Below are positions 37,665-45,987 of a DNA stretch of 64,000 bases, one piece after another. Position numbers and translations under genes: made by a program. The DNA is taken from assembly GCF_000196315.1 (NCBI RefSeq), contig NC_014230.1:1-64000 (forward strand). The letters run 5' to 3'. Below the pieces are notes generated by a model. That model worked only from the letters and a program-made list of their open reading frames with translations, was not told the origin of the DNA and did no database searches. This stretch comes from Croceibacter atlanticus HTCC2559 (GTDB lineage Bacteria; Bacteroidota; Bacteroidia; Flavobacteriales; Flavobacteriaceae). The stretch's first letter is position 1. Each line of letters starts with the position of its first letter.

Positions 37665-38363
37665 TTAGTCCTCAGTAAATCTTTTAGTATCAATTTGAAC
37701 ACTTGGGCTCATTGTGCTAGACATATAGATAGACTTTATGTAAACACCTTTTGCTGCAGTAGGTTTCAATTTCACTAATGTGGTTAATAATTCTCTTGCA
37801 TTGCCAGCTAGCTTGTCTGCATCAAAAGATGCTTTACCGATACCAGCGTGAACAATACCATATTTGTCAACTTTAAAGTCGATTTTACCAGCTTTAACGT
37901 CTGATACTGCTTTAGCAACATCCATTGTTACTGTACCAGTTTTTGGGTTAGGCATAAGACCTCTTGGTCCTAATACACGACCTAATGGTCCTAACTTACC
38001 CATAACACTTGGCATAGTAATAATTACATCAACGTCTGTCCAACCGCCTTTAATTTTATCTAGATACTCATCTAAACCAACAAAATCTGCACCAGCTTCT
38101 TTTGCTTCTGCTTCCTTATCTGGAGTGACTAAAGCAAGCACCTTAACGTCTTTACCAGTACCATGAGGTAATGTTACAACGCCACGCACCATTTGATTTG
38201 CTTTACGAGGATCTACGTTCAAACGAACTGCTAAATCTACAGATGCATCAAAATTTGCGTTAGCGACTTCTTTAACCAAAGCAGAGGCCTCGGCTACCGT
38301 GTAGGTATTGCCAGCTTCAATCTTAGATTGAGCCTCTTTTTGTTTCTTTGTTAATCTTGCCAT
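37665..38363 (-). CDS. rplA: Ribosomal protein uL1
   Basis: A 232-residue protein of the mobile L1 stalk that helps release deacylated tRNA. Family marks include the [36 protein letters not shown] and [21 protein letters not shown] segments. In other bacteria L1 represses its own operon by binding the rplK leader; no leader copy of the site was identified here. It lies 20 bases after rplK. Confidence 0.98.
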   Translation of the reverse strand: MARLTKKQKEAQSKIEAGNTYTVAEASALVKEVANANFDASVDLAVRLNVDPRKANQMVRGVVTLPHGTGKDVKVLALVTPDKEAEAKEAGADFVGLDEYLDKIKGGWTDVDVIITMPSVMGKLGPLGRVLGPRGLMPNPKTGTVTMDVAKAVSDVKAGKIDFKVDKYGIVHAGIGKASFDADKLAGNARELLTTLVKLKPTAAKGVYIKSIYMSSTMSPSVQIDTKRFTED

Positions 38364-38383
38364 TTTTAAACTTTTTTTTAGGA

Positions 38384-38824
38384 TTAAACGGGTGCATTAC
38401 CGCCTTTAACGTTAACGCCCATTGAACGTGCTGTACCAGCAACCATCTGCATAGCAGACTCTACTGTAAACGCATTCAAATCTGGCATCTTGTCTTCAGC
38501 AATCGCACGGACCTGGTCCCAAGAAATAGTAGCTACTTTTTTACGGTTAGGTTCACCTGAACCACTCTTAGTTTTTGCTGCTTCCAATATTTGAACTGCT
38601 GCTGGTGGCGTTTTAATTACAAAGTCGAAAGACTTATCCTTATAAACGGTGATAACAACTGGAAGTACTTTCCCAGCTTTATCCTGTGTACGACCATTGA
38701 ATTGCTTACAGAATTCCATGATGTTCACACCGGCAGCACCCAAAGCAGGCCCAACTGGTGGTGATGGGTTTGCCGCTCCACCGCGCACTTGTAGCTTTAC
38801 TACTTTACTTACTTCTTTTGCCAT
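38384..38824 (-). CDS. rplK: Ribosomal protein uL11
   Basis: A 146-residue component of the GTPase-associated centre, binding 23S rRNA next to the L12 stalk. The N-terminal proline-rich [20 protein letters not shown] and the C-terminal rRNA-binding domain ending [13 protein letters not shown] are diagnostic. The leader of 69 bases after nusG is AT-rich and has no Shine-Dalgarno. Confidence 0.98.
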   Translation of the reverse strand: MAKEVSKVVKLQVRGGAANPSPPVGPALGAAGVNIMEFCKQFNGRTQDKAGKVLPVVITVYKDKSFDFVIKTPPAAVQILEAAKTKSGSGEPNRKKVATISWDQVRAIAEDKMPDLNAFTVESAMQMVAGTARSMGVNVKGGNAPV

Positions 38825-38893
38825 TTCTAATTAAATTTAATTGAGTTGTTCTGAATGTGGAAGCAATAAGAATAACTCTATAAAATGTAACAT

Positions 38894-39445
38894 TTATACT
38901 TTTTCTACTTGCATATAACTTAATTCTAATGGTGTTTTTCTTCCGAAAATCTTAACCATTACCTCAAGTTTACGTTTTTCTTCATTTACTTTTTCAACCG
39001 TACCATTAAAGCCATTAAATGGTCCATCTATAACCTTAATAGTTTCACCAACTGTATATGGTATTGCAACATTATCTGCCGCAACAGATAATTCATCTAC
39101 CTTACCTAACATACGGTTTACTTCAGATTTTCTAAGTGGCACAGGATCTCCTCCTTTAACTTCACCTAAAAAACCTATAACGCCATTAATACCTTTAATA
39201 ATATGAGGAATTTCTCCACTCAAATTAGCCTGAACCATTATATATCCAGGAAAGTAAACGCGTTCTTTATTTACTTTTTTTCCATTACGTATTTGAATAA
39301 CTTTTTCTGTAGGAACTAAAATCTGATCTACAAAGTCTTCTAAACCGTGATGAGATATTTCTCGTTCTATATAGTCTTTAATTTTATTCTCTTGACCACT
39401 TACAGAACGTACAACATACCATTTTTTCTCTTTCACTTCTGACAT
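38894..39445 (-). CDS. nusG: Transcription termination/antitermination factor NusG
   Basis: The 183-residue protein binds the polymerase clamp and links it to ribosomes or Rho. The NGN domain starts KKWYVVRSVSGQENKIKDY; the C-terminal KOW domain shows VGETIKVIDGPFNGFNGTVE. No insertion is present. It is 12 bases downstream of secE, the conserved pair. Confidence 0.97.
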   Translation of the reverse strand: MSEVKEKKWYVVRSVSGQENKIKDYIEREISHHGLEDFVDQILVPTEKVIQIRNGKKVNKERVYFPGYIMVQANLSGEIPHIIKGINGVIGFLGEVKGGDPVPLRKSEVNRMLGKVDELSVAADNVAIPYTVGETIKVIDGPFNGFNGTVEKVNEEKRKLEVMVKIFGRKTPLELSYMQVEKV

Positions 39446-39457
39446 ACTACTGTAATT

Positions 39458-39655
39458 TTAAGATTTAACCCATTCGAAATACTTGTCGATAAGGTTACTA
39501 AAAACAGTATCTACTCCCCAAATAGCTAAAGAAAATATAATTGAAAATACCGCTACAGTAACAGTAAGCTTTTGAGCTTCTGCAAAAGTTGGCCACGTTA
39601 CGTGGTTTTTGAGTTCATTAAAAGACTCAGATACGTAATTTATAAATCCTGCCAT
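39458..39655 (-). CDS. secE: Preprotein translocase subunit SecE
   Basis: A 65-residue single-pass inner-membrane protein, the short form of SecE. An amphipathic helix with the conserved ELKNHVTWPTFAEA is followed by one membrane segment (about 29-52). It clamps SecY in the translocon. It lies between tRNA-Trp and nusG, its usual place. Confidence 0.95.
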   Translation of the reverse strand: MAGFINYVSESFNELKNHVTWPTFAEAQKLTVTVAVFSIIFSLAIWGVDTVFSNLIDKYFEWVKS

Positions 39656-39697
39656 TTTGAAATTTTTTAAGTATGTTGAAATTCAACTTTCTTTTTG

Positions 39698-39770
39698 CAC
39701 GGGTTGAGAGGCTCGAACTCCCGACACCTGGTTTTGGAGACCAGTGCTCTACCAACTGAGCTAAACCCGT
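39698..39770 (-). tRNA. tRNA-Trp (CCA)
   Basis: A 73-nt cloverleaf: acceptor ACGGGTT pairs with AACCCGT, discriminator G, anticodon loop with CCA, T loop TTCGAGC. The 3' CCA is not encoded. It sits between tuf and secE, directly after a hairpin. Confidence 0.96.
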
Positions 39771-39775
39771 AAATA

Positions 39776-39817
39776 AAAAGGTAAGGTATCTTGAACTATC
39801 AAGACACCTCGCCTTTT
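39776..39817 (-). terminator. Hairpin with T-run between tuf and tRNA-Trp
   Basis: A long imperfect stem (aggtatcttgaa with ttcaagacacct on plus) is followed on the minus strand by TTTTTATTT, which touches the tRNA 5' end with no space for a promoter. It may be a partial terminator or a processing site. Confidence 0.6.
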
Positions 39818-39831
39818 ATATATAATCTAAA

Positions 39832-41019
39832 TTAATCTAGAATTTCAGTTACCTGACCAGCACCTACAGTACGACCACCTTCACGAACTGCGAAACGTAA
39901 ACCTACATTCATTGCAATTGTCTGAAGTAATTCAACTGTAATAGTTAAGTTATCACCAGGCATTACCATTTCTACACCATCAGGTAAACTAATTGTTCCT
40001 GTAACATCAGTTGTACGTACGTAGAACTGTGGACGGTAGTTGTTATGGAATGGTGTGTGACGACCACCTTCTTCTTTTTTCAAGATATAAACCTCAGCTT
40101 TGAACTTTTTGTGTGGAGTTACAGAACCTGGCTTAACAATTACCATACCTCTTGAAATTTGAGACTTCTCAATACCTCTTAATAAGATACCTGCGTTATC
40201 TCCAGCCTCACCTCTATCAAGGATTTGACGGAACATTTCAATACCAGTAATAGTAGAAGTTAACTTCTCTGCACCCATACCGATAATCTCTACTGGATCA
40301 CCAGTATTAGCGATACCAGTCTCAATACGACCAGTTGCAACAGTACCACGACCAGTAATAGAGAATACATCTTCGATAGGCATTAAGAAAGGCTTATCTA
40401 CCTCACGCTGTGGCTCTTCGATCCAAGAATCAACTGCTTCCATTAAAGAAAGAACAGTATCAACCCACTTTTGCTCACCGTTAAGCGCACCTAAAGCAGA
40501 ACCTTGAATTACAGGACCATTATCTCCATCATACTCATAGAAAGATAATAAGTCACGGATTTCCATTTCAACAAGCTCTAAAAGCTCCTCATCATCAACC
40601 ATATCAACTTTGTTCATAAAAACAACGATACGAGGAATACCAACCTGACGTCCTAAAAGGATGTGCTCACGAGTTTGTGGCATTGGACCATCTGTTGCAG
40701 CAACAACAAGAATAGCACCATCCATCTGTGCAGCACCAGTAACCATGTTCTTTACGTAATCCGCGTGACCTGGACAGTCAACGTGTGCGTAGTGACGGTT
40801 AGCAGTTGCATACTCTACGTGAGAAGAGTTAATTGTAATACCTCTTTCTTTTTCTTCTGGAGCATTATCAATTTGATCAAAAGCTGAAGCTTCTGAGAAT
40901 CCAGCATCTGCTAAAACTTTAGTGATAGCAGCAGTTAAAGTTGTTTTACCGTGGTCAACGTGTCCAATAGTACCAACGTTTAAGTGCGGTTTGGACCTGT
41001 CATAAGTTTCCTTAGCCAT
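39832..41019 (-). CDS. tuf: Elongation factor Tu
   Basis: A 395-residue GTPase that brings aminoacyl-tRNA to the ribosome. It has GHVDHGKT (P loop), [17 protein letters not shown] and the three-domain length of the family. The switch-I region RGITIN is intact. It is transcribed after four tRNAs, and its leader has no Shine-Dalgarno sequence. This is the only tuf gene in the window. Confidence 0.98.
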   Translation of the reverse strand: MAKETYDRSKPHLNVGTIGHVDHGKTTLTAAITKVLADAGFSEASAFDQIDNAPEEKERGITINSSHVEYATANRHYAHVDCPGHADYVKNMVTGAAQMDGAILVVAATDGPMPQTREHILLGRQVGIPRIVVFMNKVDMVDDEELLELVEMEIRDLLSFYEYDGDNGPVIQGSALGALNGEQKWVDTVLSLMEAVDSWIEEPQREVDKPFLMPIEDVFSITGRGTVATGRIETGIANTGDPVEIIGMGAEKLTSTITGIEMFRQILDRGEAGDNAGILLRGIEKSQISRGMVIVKPGSVTPHKKFKAEVYILKKEEGGRHTPFHNNYRPQFYVRTTDVTGTISLPDGVEMVMPGDNLTITVELLQTIAMNVGLRFAVREGGRTVGAGQVTEILD

Positions 41020-41094
41020 AATTAAATTTATTTATTCTTAGTTATATATTAGTGTTCATTATTAATTTGCAAAGAGTTTAAAATCTTCACAAAG

Positions 41095-41166
41095 AGCCAA
41101 CGACGGGAATTGAACCCGTGACCTCTTCCTTACCAAGGAAACGCTCTACCCCTGAGCTACGTCGGC
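41095..41166 (-). tRNA. tRNA-Thr (GGT)
   Basis: A 72-nt cloverleaf, acceptor GCCGACG with CGTTGGC (one G-T pair), anticodon GGT in loop TTGGTAA, T loop TTCAATT. It is the last of four tRNAs before tuf. Confidence 0.95.
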
Positions 41167-41281
41167 CAGAAAGAGCAGATACACCAAAATTCCGACTTTC
41201 ACGATGCTATGTCCGCAAAAGACGAATTCTTCATATCCTATTCAGCTCAATAAAAATCAAATTTATTATTGATTTTATTAG

Positions 41282-41354
41282 AGCGGGAGACCAGGTTCGA
41301 ACTGGCGACATTCAGCTTGGAAGGCTGACGCTCTACCAACTGAGCTACTCCCGC
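41282..41354 (-). tRNA. tRNA-Gly (TCC)
   Basis: A 73-nt cloverleaf, acceptor GCGGGAG with CTCCCGC, anticodon TCC, T loop TTCGAAC. Third of the four-tRNA cluster. Confidence 0.96.
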
Positions 41355-41441
41355 ATTTATAATTCATATAGAATTAATGGTAACAATAAAATAGATTTAA
41401 AACATAAATCTAACGAAGGAAAATCCTTCTAAAATATTTAG

Positions 41442-41523
<82 letters not shown>

Positions 41524-41575
41524 AACGAACCTTATAAAAAGGTTTCAATATTTTATTTAAATGAACTTTAAAAAG

Positions 41576-41649
41576 AGCCGATGGAGGGACTCGAACCCAC
41601 GACCTGCTGATTACAAATCAGCTGCTCTAGCCAGCTGAGCTACATCGGC
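41576..41649 (-). tRNA. tRNA-Thr (TGT)
   Basis: A 74-nt cloverleaf, acceptor GCCGATG with CATCGGC, anticodon TGT in loop TTTGTAA, T loop TTCGAGT. First gene of the tRNA-tuf transcript. Confidence 0.96.
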
Positions 41650-41684
41650 TTTTTAGTTCCTTTTTTAAGCGACAAACTCCGCAT

Positions 41685-41711
41685 AAAAAAGCCCGCTATT
41701 TCTAACGGACT
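41685..41711 (-). terminator. Terminator after the hpf-like gene
   Basis: A 9-bp stem AGTCCGTTA / TAGCGGGCT with a GAAA loop is followed by six T on the minus strand. It ends the xerC-hpf transcript and overlaps the predicted start of the tRNA-tuf transcript. Confidence 0.85.
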
Positions 41712-41712
41712 G

Positions 41713-41742
41713 CAAATTTAAACATATTTATAGATTGACAAA
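41713..41742 (-). promoter_or_regulatory. Promoter of the tRNA-tuf operon
   Basis: On the minus strand a TTTG at 41742-41739 and an 18-base spacer after it precede the -7 box TAAATTTG (41720-41713), a full match to the Bacteroidota consensus. The predicted start is near 41708. Confidence 0.75.
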
Positions 41743-41746
41743 ACTT

Positions 41747-42064
41747 TTATGCAATTTTTTTATTAGAATGTGCATTTATTTTTTCTTTCTTCTTTATTAA
41801 TTGCCTCTGTAGTGCGCGCTCACACTCATCTATACCTTCTTCAAAAGTTTTAGTATTTTTTTTCACCATAAGCTCATCTCCAGGAATACTTAATAATACT
41901 TCTGTGATTTTATTTTCCTTCTCGCTGGTATGTTGCACCTTTAAAAAAACATCAGCAAATATTATTTTATCATAAAATTGCTCCAACTTATCTAGTTTCT
42001 CTTGAATAAATACTACAAGTTTCTGATCTACATTAAAGTTAACGGACTGAACATTTACCTTCAT
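41747..42064 (-). CDS. Ribosome hibernation factor, HPF/RaiA family (short form)
   Basis: A 105-residue protein with the single beta-alpha domain of HPF/RaiA: MKVNVQSVNFNVDQKL start, IFADVFLKVQ strand and a lysine-rich end. Members bind the 30S decoding site and inactivate ribosomes in stationary phase. The long C-terminal dimerisation domain is absent, so it should act like short HPF or RaiA; the exact type is not settled. It follows xerC by 24 bases in one transcript and ends at a strong terminator. Confidence 0.88.
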   Translation of the reverse strand: MKVNVQSVNFNVDQKLVVFIQEKLDKLEQFYDKIIFADVFLKVQHTSEKENKITEVLLSIPGDELMVKKNTKTFEEGIDECERALQRQLIKKKEKINAHSNKKIA

Positions 42065-42088
42065 ACTCTTAAATTTTAGGTTAATAGA

Positions 42089-42976
42089 TTAGTTTTTGTT
42101 TCTTGGGTGCGATGCAGAGTAAGCTCTTTTAATTACTGCAATATCATTATTAGTATAAACTTGTGTTGCAGCAAGGCTTGAATGCCCCAATAAATCTTTA
42201 ACAGCATTTAGGTTTGCACCTTCACCCAATAAATGTGTAGCAAATGAGTGCCGCAATAAATGTGGACTCTTTTTTATTTTACTCGACACCTTACTAAAGT
42301 AATTATTAATAATTCTATAGACAAGCGTTTCGTAAACTTTATCATTTTTAGAGGTTACAAAAATCCATTTAGAAGATTCTTTAAACTCAGCATCTTTAAT
42401 CTCAAAATATTGTCTTAAAGTAAGCGACACACTCTCAATTAATGGAATAATCCGCTCTTTATTTCTTTTACCCAAAACCTTTACGTAATGGTTAGCTATA
42501 TTAATATCAGACAATTTTAAATTAATTAGCTCTGAACGTCTCATTCCTGTACTATAAAATAGCTCAACTATTGCTTTATCTCTGTAATCTTCAAATGAAT
42601 TTAATGTGAAACCTGACAACACATCTGAAACTTCCTTTTTAGAGAAAGGTACCTGTAACCTTTTTTCAACTTTTAAAGATTTATGTTTTATTAAAGGGGA
42701 AACTTCTAACTCTTCAATTTTTTGCAAAAAACTGTAGTAAGACTTAAGGGAGGAAACTTTTCTATTAATTGTGCGATTAGAAATACCTGAATCGACTAGG
42801 CTAATTATCCAACTCCTTATAAGGGCATAAGGAATGTTATTAATTGATGTCTCTGAGAATTCTCTAGAAACGAAATCTGACAATGCTACAAGATCATTAT
42901 TATATGCATTAATAGTGTGGATGGAATATTTTTTTTCCAACCTTAAATAATCTAAAAATGCTTTAATTGTAGCCAT
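42089..42976 (-). CDS. xerC: Tyrosine recombinase, XerC-like
   Basis: A 295-residue site-specific recombinase that, in pairs, resolves chromosome dimers at dif. The N-terminal SAM-like DNA-binding domain (1-90) precedes the catalytic domain with Arg146 (in STGMRRSEL), Lys170, His239 and Arg242 (HLLRH), His265 (LLGHSS) and the nucleophile Tyr274 (QVYTNND). All six catalytic residues are present. The location between rpsU and the hpf-like gene, with no integrase-linked cargo, argues for a housekeeping Xer rather than a mobile-element integrase. XerC versus XerD cannot be settled from this gene alone. Confidence 0.9.
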   Translation of the reverse strand: MATIKAFLDYLRLEKKYSIHTINAYNNDLVALSDFVSREFSETSINNIPYALIRSWIISLVDSGISNRTINRKVSSLKSYYSFLQKIEELEVSPLIKHKSLKVEKRLQVPFSKKEVSDVLSGFTLNSFEDYRDKAIVELFYSTGMRRSELINLKLSDINIANHYVKVLGKRNKERIIPLIESVSLTLRQYFEIKDAEFKESSKWIFVTSKNDKVYETLVYRIINNYFSKVSSKIKKSPHLLRHSFATHLLGEGANLNAVKDLLGHSSLAATQVYTNNDIAVIKRAYSASHPRNKN

Positions 42977-42980
42977 AAGA

Positions 42981-43016
42981 AAACCGCTAATTTCAAAGTT
43001 ATGAAATTAGCGGTTT
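42981..43016 (-). terminator. Hairpin between rpsU and xerC
   Basis: A near-perfect 14- to 15-bp stem (aaaccgctaatttc / gaaattagcggttt) ends with a short T-run. It begins 5 bases after rpsU-downstream DNA and ends only 4 bases before the xerC ATG, so it can end the rpsU transcript and also block xerC translation in read-through RNA. Confidence 0.75.
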
Positions 43017-43040
43017 AATTTATACGTATTTAAACGGAGA

Positions 43041-43235
43041 TTATTTGTTCTCCTGGTCTCTTAGATGTTGAATGTATTCAGCTTTCTGAATCTCAGCTCT
43101 ACGTACTACAGAAGGTTTATTGAATTGCTGACGTCTACGAAGCTCACGCATCGTTCCTGTCTTATCAAATTTACGCTTAAAACGCTTAAGCGCTCTATCG
43201 ATATTTTCTCCGTCTTTTACTGGTATAATTAACAT
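43041..43235 (-). CDS. rpsU: Ribosomal protein bS21
   Basis: A 64-residue, strongly basic 30S protein located by the 3' end of 16S rRNA. The start is set at ATG 43235 (MLIIPVKDGENIDRAL), which is preceded by a perfect Shine-Dalgarno sequence; the frame continues upstream for 17 codons, but that extension would lie across the ribosome-binding site and is unlikely. In Bacteroidota bS21 helps hide the anti-Shine-Dalgarno end of 16S rRNA. It is transcribed from its own promoter and ends at the hairpin before xerC. Confidence 0.96.
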   Translation of the reverse strand: MLIIPVKDGENIDRALKRFKRKFDKTGTMRELRRRQQFNKPSVVRRAEIQKAEYIQHLRDQENK

Positions 43236-43241
43236 AGATGT

Positions 43242-43250
43242 ACCTCCTTT
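43242..43250 (-). promoter_or_regulatory. Unusually strong Shine-Dalgarno of rpsU
   Basis: AAAGGAGGT, nine bases complementary to the usual 16S tail, lies six bases before the rpsU ATG. Neighbouring genes such as tuf and rplK have A/T-rich leaders with no such site. It decides the start of rpsU. Confidence 0.88.
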
Positions 43251-43283
43251 CTTTAAAACTGATTCGTTTTGATTAATAGGGTG

Positions 43284-43291
43284 CAAATATA
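43284..43291 (-). promoter_or_regulatory. rpsU promoter, -7 box TATATTTG
   Basis: A perfect TAnnTTTG box on the minus strand gives a predicted start near 43279 and a leader of about 44 nt holding the Shine-Dalgarno. No clear -33 TTG was seen. Confidence 0.65.
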
Positions 43292-43326
43292 AAACTATTT
43301 CTGAATTCTGTAATATAAAATTGAAT

Positions 43327-44697
43327 TTATTTTACAGACCACACAGAATACCCATTTGGAGGCACCTGAATTTTAACCCAACCATCTGCTTGAGTAACTG
43401 GCTCCCAAGATGAATTTCCAGTGTAATCCTTTATTCTAGTTGAGTTCCAGTTTGTTTGTACCCAACGCTCTTGCCAATTATTACTAATATTTAAGTAAAC
43501 AACTAAACCATTATTATTGTAGCCATTTCTTTTGGCTATATATTCATCTACATCTGTATAAAGGTTAATTGTAGAACCTCCTGCAAGATTATTATGTATC
43601 CAAATAAGATTATTCAACTTGTTCTTATCTAACCATTCTTCATAATCTTTATAAAATAACGTAGGATAACCTTCATGGGTTAGTATATACGCATAAGCTA
43701 AAAGTTTATTATTAAAGATTTCATCTGTATCGTGGTTTGCAACAAAAGTGACTGCTTTGTTAGCATTACGTTTCCATAACATATCACCACTTAAATTATT
43801 TAAATCATTATTTTGAAATGCATCTCTCATCCTGTAATAACATGCAAAATCGAAAGCACTTGATCCTGAGTTATTAACCCACCACTCTAATGTATTTACA
43901 TTAGCATCCCAATATTCTCCAACAGAAAAACCTCCAACTGCATTTGTCCAACTGTTTACAACCCAAGGCTCAAAGCCCTTAACATAATCAAATCTCCAAC
44001 CATCAAACCCTAGAACGTTTTTATAATATTTTGCCACAGAATTAGGATTATTCCATAAATGATCCTGTACATAAGATTTATGATGACAGAGATCTGGAAA
44101 TCCGCCAAAGGCTCCAGAATCATTGTTATGATAATCATTAGGATGAAAATCATATTGCGTTCTATAGAAAATACCTGAAGCAGGATTGTAATCTGTATAA
44201 GTATCTGAGCCTGTAAAGACATTACTCTCTGATGCTCCTCCACTATTATGGTTTATTACAATATCTGCAATAACGCTAATACCATTATTATGAGCTGTTG
44301 AAATTAAAGACTCTAATTCTGTTCGTGAGCCAAATCTTGTTTCTACACTTCCCATTTGATCATATTCACCAAAATCATAATAATCAAAAGGATCATACCC
44401 CATAGAAAAAGGACCATTTTGAGCTTTTGAAACTGGTGGTAACCAGATTGCATCTATTCCTGCATTGCTCCAATTTTGGAGCTTACCGTTAACAGTATTC
44501 CACCATGTTCCGCCAGCAGGTACATCCCAATAAAAAGCCTGCATCATTACTCCGCTACCTATAGTAGCCATAGCATTAACAGTAAGTTCTGATTCTTCTG
44601 AAGTGGTTTCAGTTTCAGTAAAAGACTCATCTTTATTACAGCTAAATAAAAACAATGCAATAAGCAATAAAGCACTATACTTATAATAATTTTTCAT
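43327..44697 (-). CDS. Alpha-amylase lipoprotein, GH13 archaeal-type (GH13_7-like)
   Basis: A 456-residue secreted alpha-1,4-glucanase acting on starch or glycogen-like glucans. A lipobox ends at Cys20 (LFLFSC). The (beta/alpha)8 barrel starts GSGVMMQAFYWDVP, and the catalytic residues are Asp237 (GWRFDYVKG, nucleophile), Glu261 (VGEYWD, acid/base) and Asp323 (VANHDTD). The C-terminal domain ends NGYSVWSVK. From memory the sequence closely follows the alpha-amylases of Thermococcales (AFYWDVP, DGWRFDYVKG, FVANHDTD, LIWIH and LAGGST segments), unlike the SusG-type enzymes common in this phylum. It stands alone, with no SusC/SusD pair in sight. Export as an outer-membrane lipoprotein is inferred. 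Confidence 0.92.
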   Translation of the reverse strand: MKNYYKYSALLLIALFLFSCNKDESFTETETTSEESELTVNAMATIGSGVMMQAFYWDVPAGGTWWNTVNGKLQNWSNAGIDAIWLPPVSKAQNGPFSMGYDPFDYYDFGEYDQMGSVETRFGSRTELESLISTAHNNGISVIADIVINHNSGGASESNVFTGSDTYTDYNPASGIFYRTQYDFHPNDYHNNDSGAFGGFPDLCHHKSYVQDHLWNNPNSVAKYYKNVLGFDGWRFDYVKGFEPWVVNSWTNAVGGFSVGEYWDANVNTLEWWVNNSGSSAFDFACYYRMRDAFQNNDLNNLSGDMLWKRNANKAVTFVANHDTDEIFNNKLLAYAYILTHEGYPTLFYKDYEEWLDKNKLNNLIWIHNNLAGGSTINLYTDVDEYIAKRNGYNNNGLVVYLNISNNWQERWVQTNWNSTRIKDYTGNSSWEPVTQADGWVKIQVPPNGYSVWSVK

Positions 44698-44734
44698 AAT
44701 AGTTAATTTTGGTTATACAATATTGATGAAAATA

Positions 44735-44763
44735 GAAAAATCGCCAGTAAAAACTGACGATTT
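44735..44763 (-). terminator. Terminator after the acyl-CoA dehydrogenase gene
   Basis: An 11-bp stem (aaatcgccagt / actgacgattt with one G-T pair) is followed by a T-run on the minus strand, between the dehydrogenase and the amylase. Confidence 0.75.
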
Positions 44764-44812
44764 CGTAATCATTAAGAATAAATTAACCTACAACGTTTGC
44801 GTAACTTTAGGA

Positions 44813-45973
44813 TTACCTAGCAGCAGCTTTATATTCTTTTTTATCTATTACCATTTTGGCTATAATTTCTTTCAGAATTTGAGAAGTACCTCCACCAATA
44901 GGACCAAGACGACTATCTCTTAACAATCTTGCCATAGGATATTCTTCAATATAACCATAACCTCCTAACATTTGTAAGCAGTCATATATTGTTTCATCTG
45001 CAATTTTAGTAGACAAAAGTTTAGACATACTTGCTTCTTTAACAACATATTCATTTTCACTTAAGCGTTTAGAGACTGTGTAATTAAATGTTTTTGCCAT
45101 TTCTACTTCACTTACACGTTGTGCTATAATGTGTCTTAGAGCTTGAAATTTATCTATTGAGCGTCCAAAAGCTTCACGTTCTTTCATATAGTCCATAGCA
45201 TACTCTAAAGCAAACTCTGCTCTGGCGTGAGCATTTATTCCCATAATTAAACGCTCTGAAGCAAAGTGCTGCATAATATAAGGAAAGCCTTTACCTTCTT
45301 CTCCCATTAAATTCTCTGCAGGTATCTCTACATTGTCAAATGCTATTTCTCCTGTGTCTGATGCTCTCCAACCTAATTTATTAAGCTTAGTGGCAGATAC
45401 TCCTTTTGTATCTCTATCTATCACAAACATACTCATCCCTTTGTTACCAAGTTCTGGAGCTGTTTTTGCTGCAACTACGAGGTAGTCTGAATAAACACCA
45501 TTTGTTATAAATGTTTTAGATCCATTAATAATGTATTTATCTCCTTTTTTAACTGCTGTTGTTCTCATTGCAGCGACATCTGATCCACAAAATGGCTCTG
45601 TAACACAAAGGCAACCTATCATTTCTCCTGAGATACTTGCAGACAGGTATTTTTCTTTTATGCGCTCATCACCTTCGGCATTTAGGTGTGTCATAGCTAA
45701 GTAATTATGAGCCCACATTGCAGCTGCAAAACCACCAGAATTAACACGCTGTAATTCCTCCAAGAAGATAACAGTATAAAAAAAGTCTAAACCAAGCCCT
45801 CCATATTGTTCTGGGTAAGTAAGACCAAAATATCCCATCTCACCAAACTTCTCCCAGATGAATCGTTCTATATGGCCGGTTTCTTCCCACTTGTCAATAT
45901 GTGGTACAACCTCTTTTTGTAAAAACTCTCTAAAGCTTTCTCTAAATAAATTATGTTCTTCTGTAAAATACAT
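44813..45973 (-). CDS. Acyl-CoA dehydrogenase, LCAD-like
   Basis: A 386-residue FAD enzyme that oxidises acyl-CoA to 2-enoyl-CoA and passes electrons to ETF. The signature segment CLCVTEPFCGSDVAAMRT is present. The usual catalytic Glu near the C terminus (YEGT) is Gly here (PIGGGTSQIL), as in long-chain acyl-CoA dehydrogenases; the base is then likely Glu253 in ERLIMGINAHARAEFALE, which aligns with the LCAD base. It is 14 bases after the helix-hairpin-helix gene and probably shares its transcript. The true substrate chain length is unknown. Confidence 0.9.
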   Translation of the reverse strand: MYFTEEHNLFRESFREFLQKEVVPHIDKWEETGHIERFIWEKFGEMGYFGLTYPEQYGGLGLDFFYTVIFLEELQRVNSGGFAAAMWAHNYLAMTHLNAEGDERIKEKYLSASISGEMIGCLCVTEPFCGSDVAAMRTTAVKKGDKYIINGSKTFITNGVYSDYLVVAAKTAPELGNKGMSMFVIDRDTKGVSATKLNKLGWRASDTGEIAFDNVEIPAENLMGEEGKGFPYIMQHFASERLIMGINAHARAEFALEYAMDYMKEREAFGRSIDKFQALRHIIAQRVSEVEMAKTFNYTVSKRLSENEYVVKEASMSKLLSTKIADETIYDCLQMLGGYGYIEEYPMARLLRDSRLGPIGGGTSQILKEIIAKMVIDKKEYKAAAR

Positions 45974-45987
45974 TCAAATTGGTTTTA

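Noticed and set aside
42089-42976. Tyrosine recombinase as mark of an integrated element
   Set aside because: It sits among conserved housekeeping genes, with no att repeats or cargo; tRNA genes nearby are intact and unduplicated.
43041-43286. Longer rpsU form starting at 43286
   Set aside because: The 17 extra codons cover the perfect Shine-Dalgarno and the promoter-near leader; bS21 proteins start at MLIIPVKDGE.
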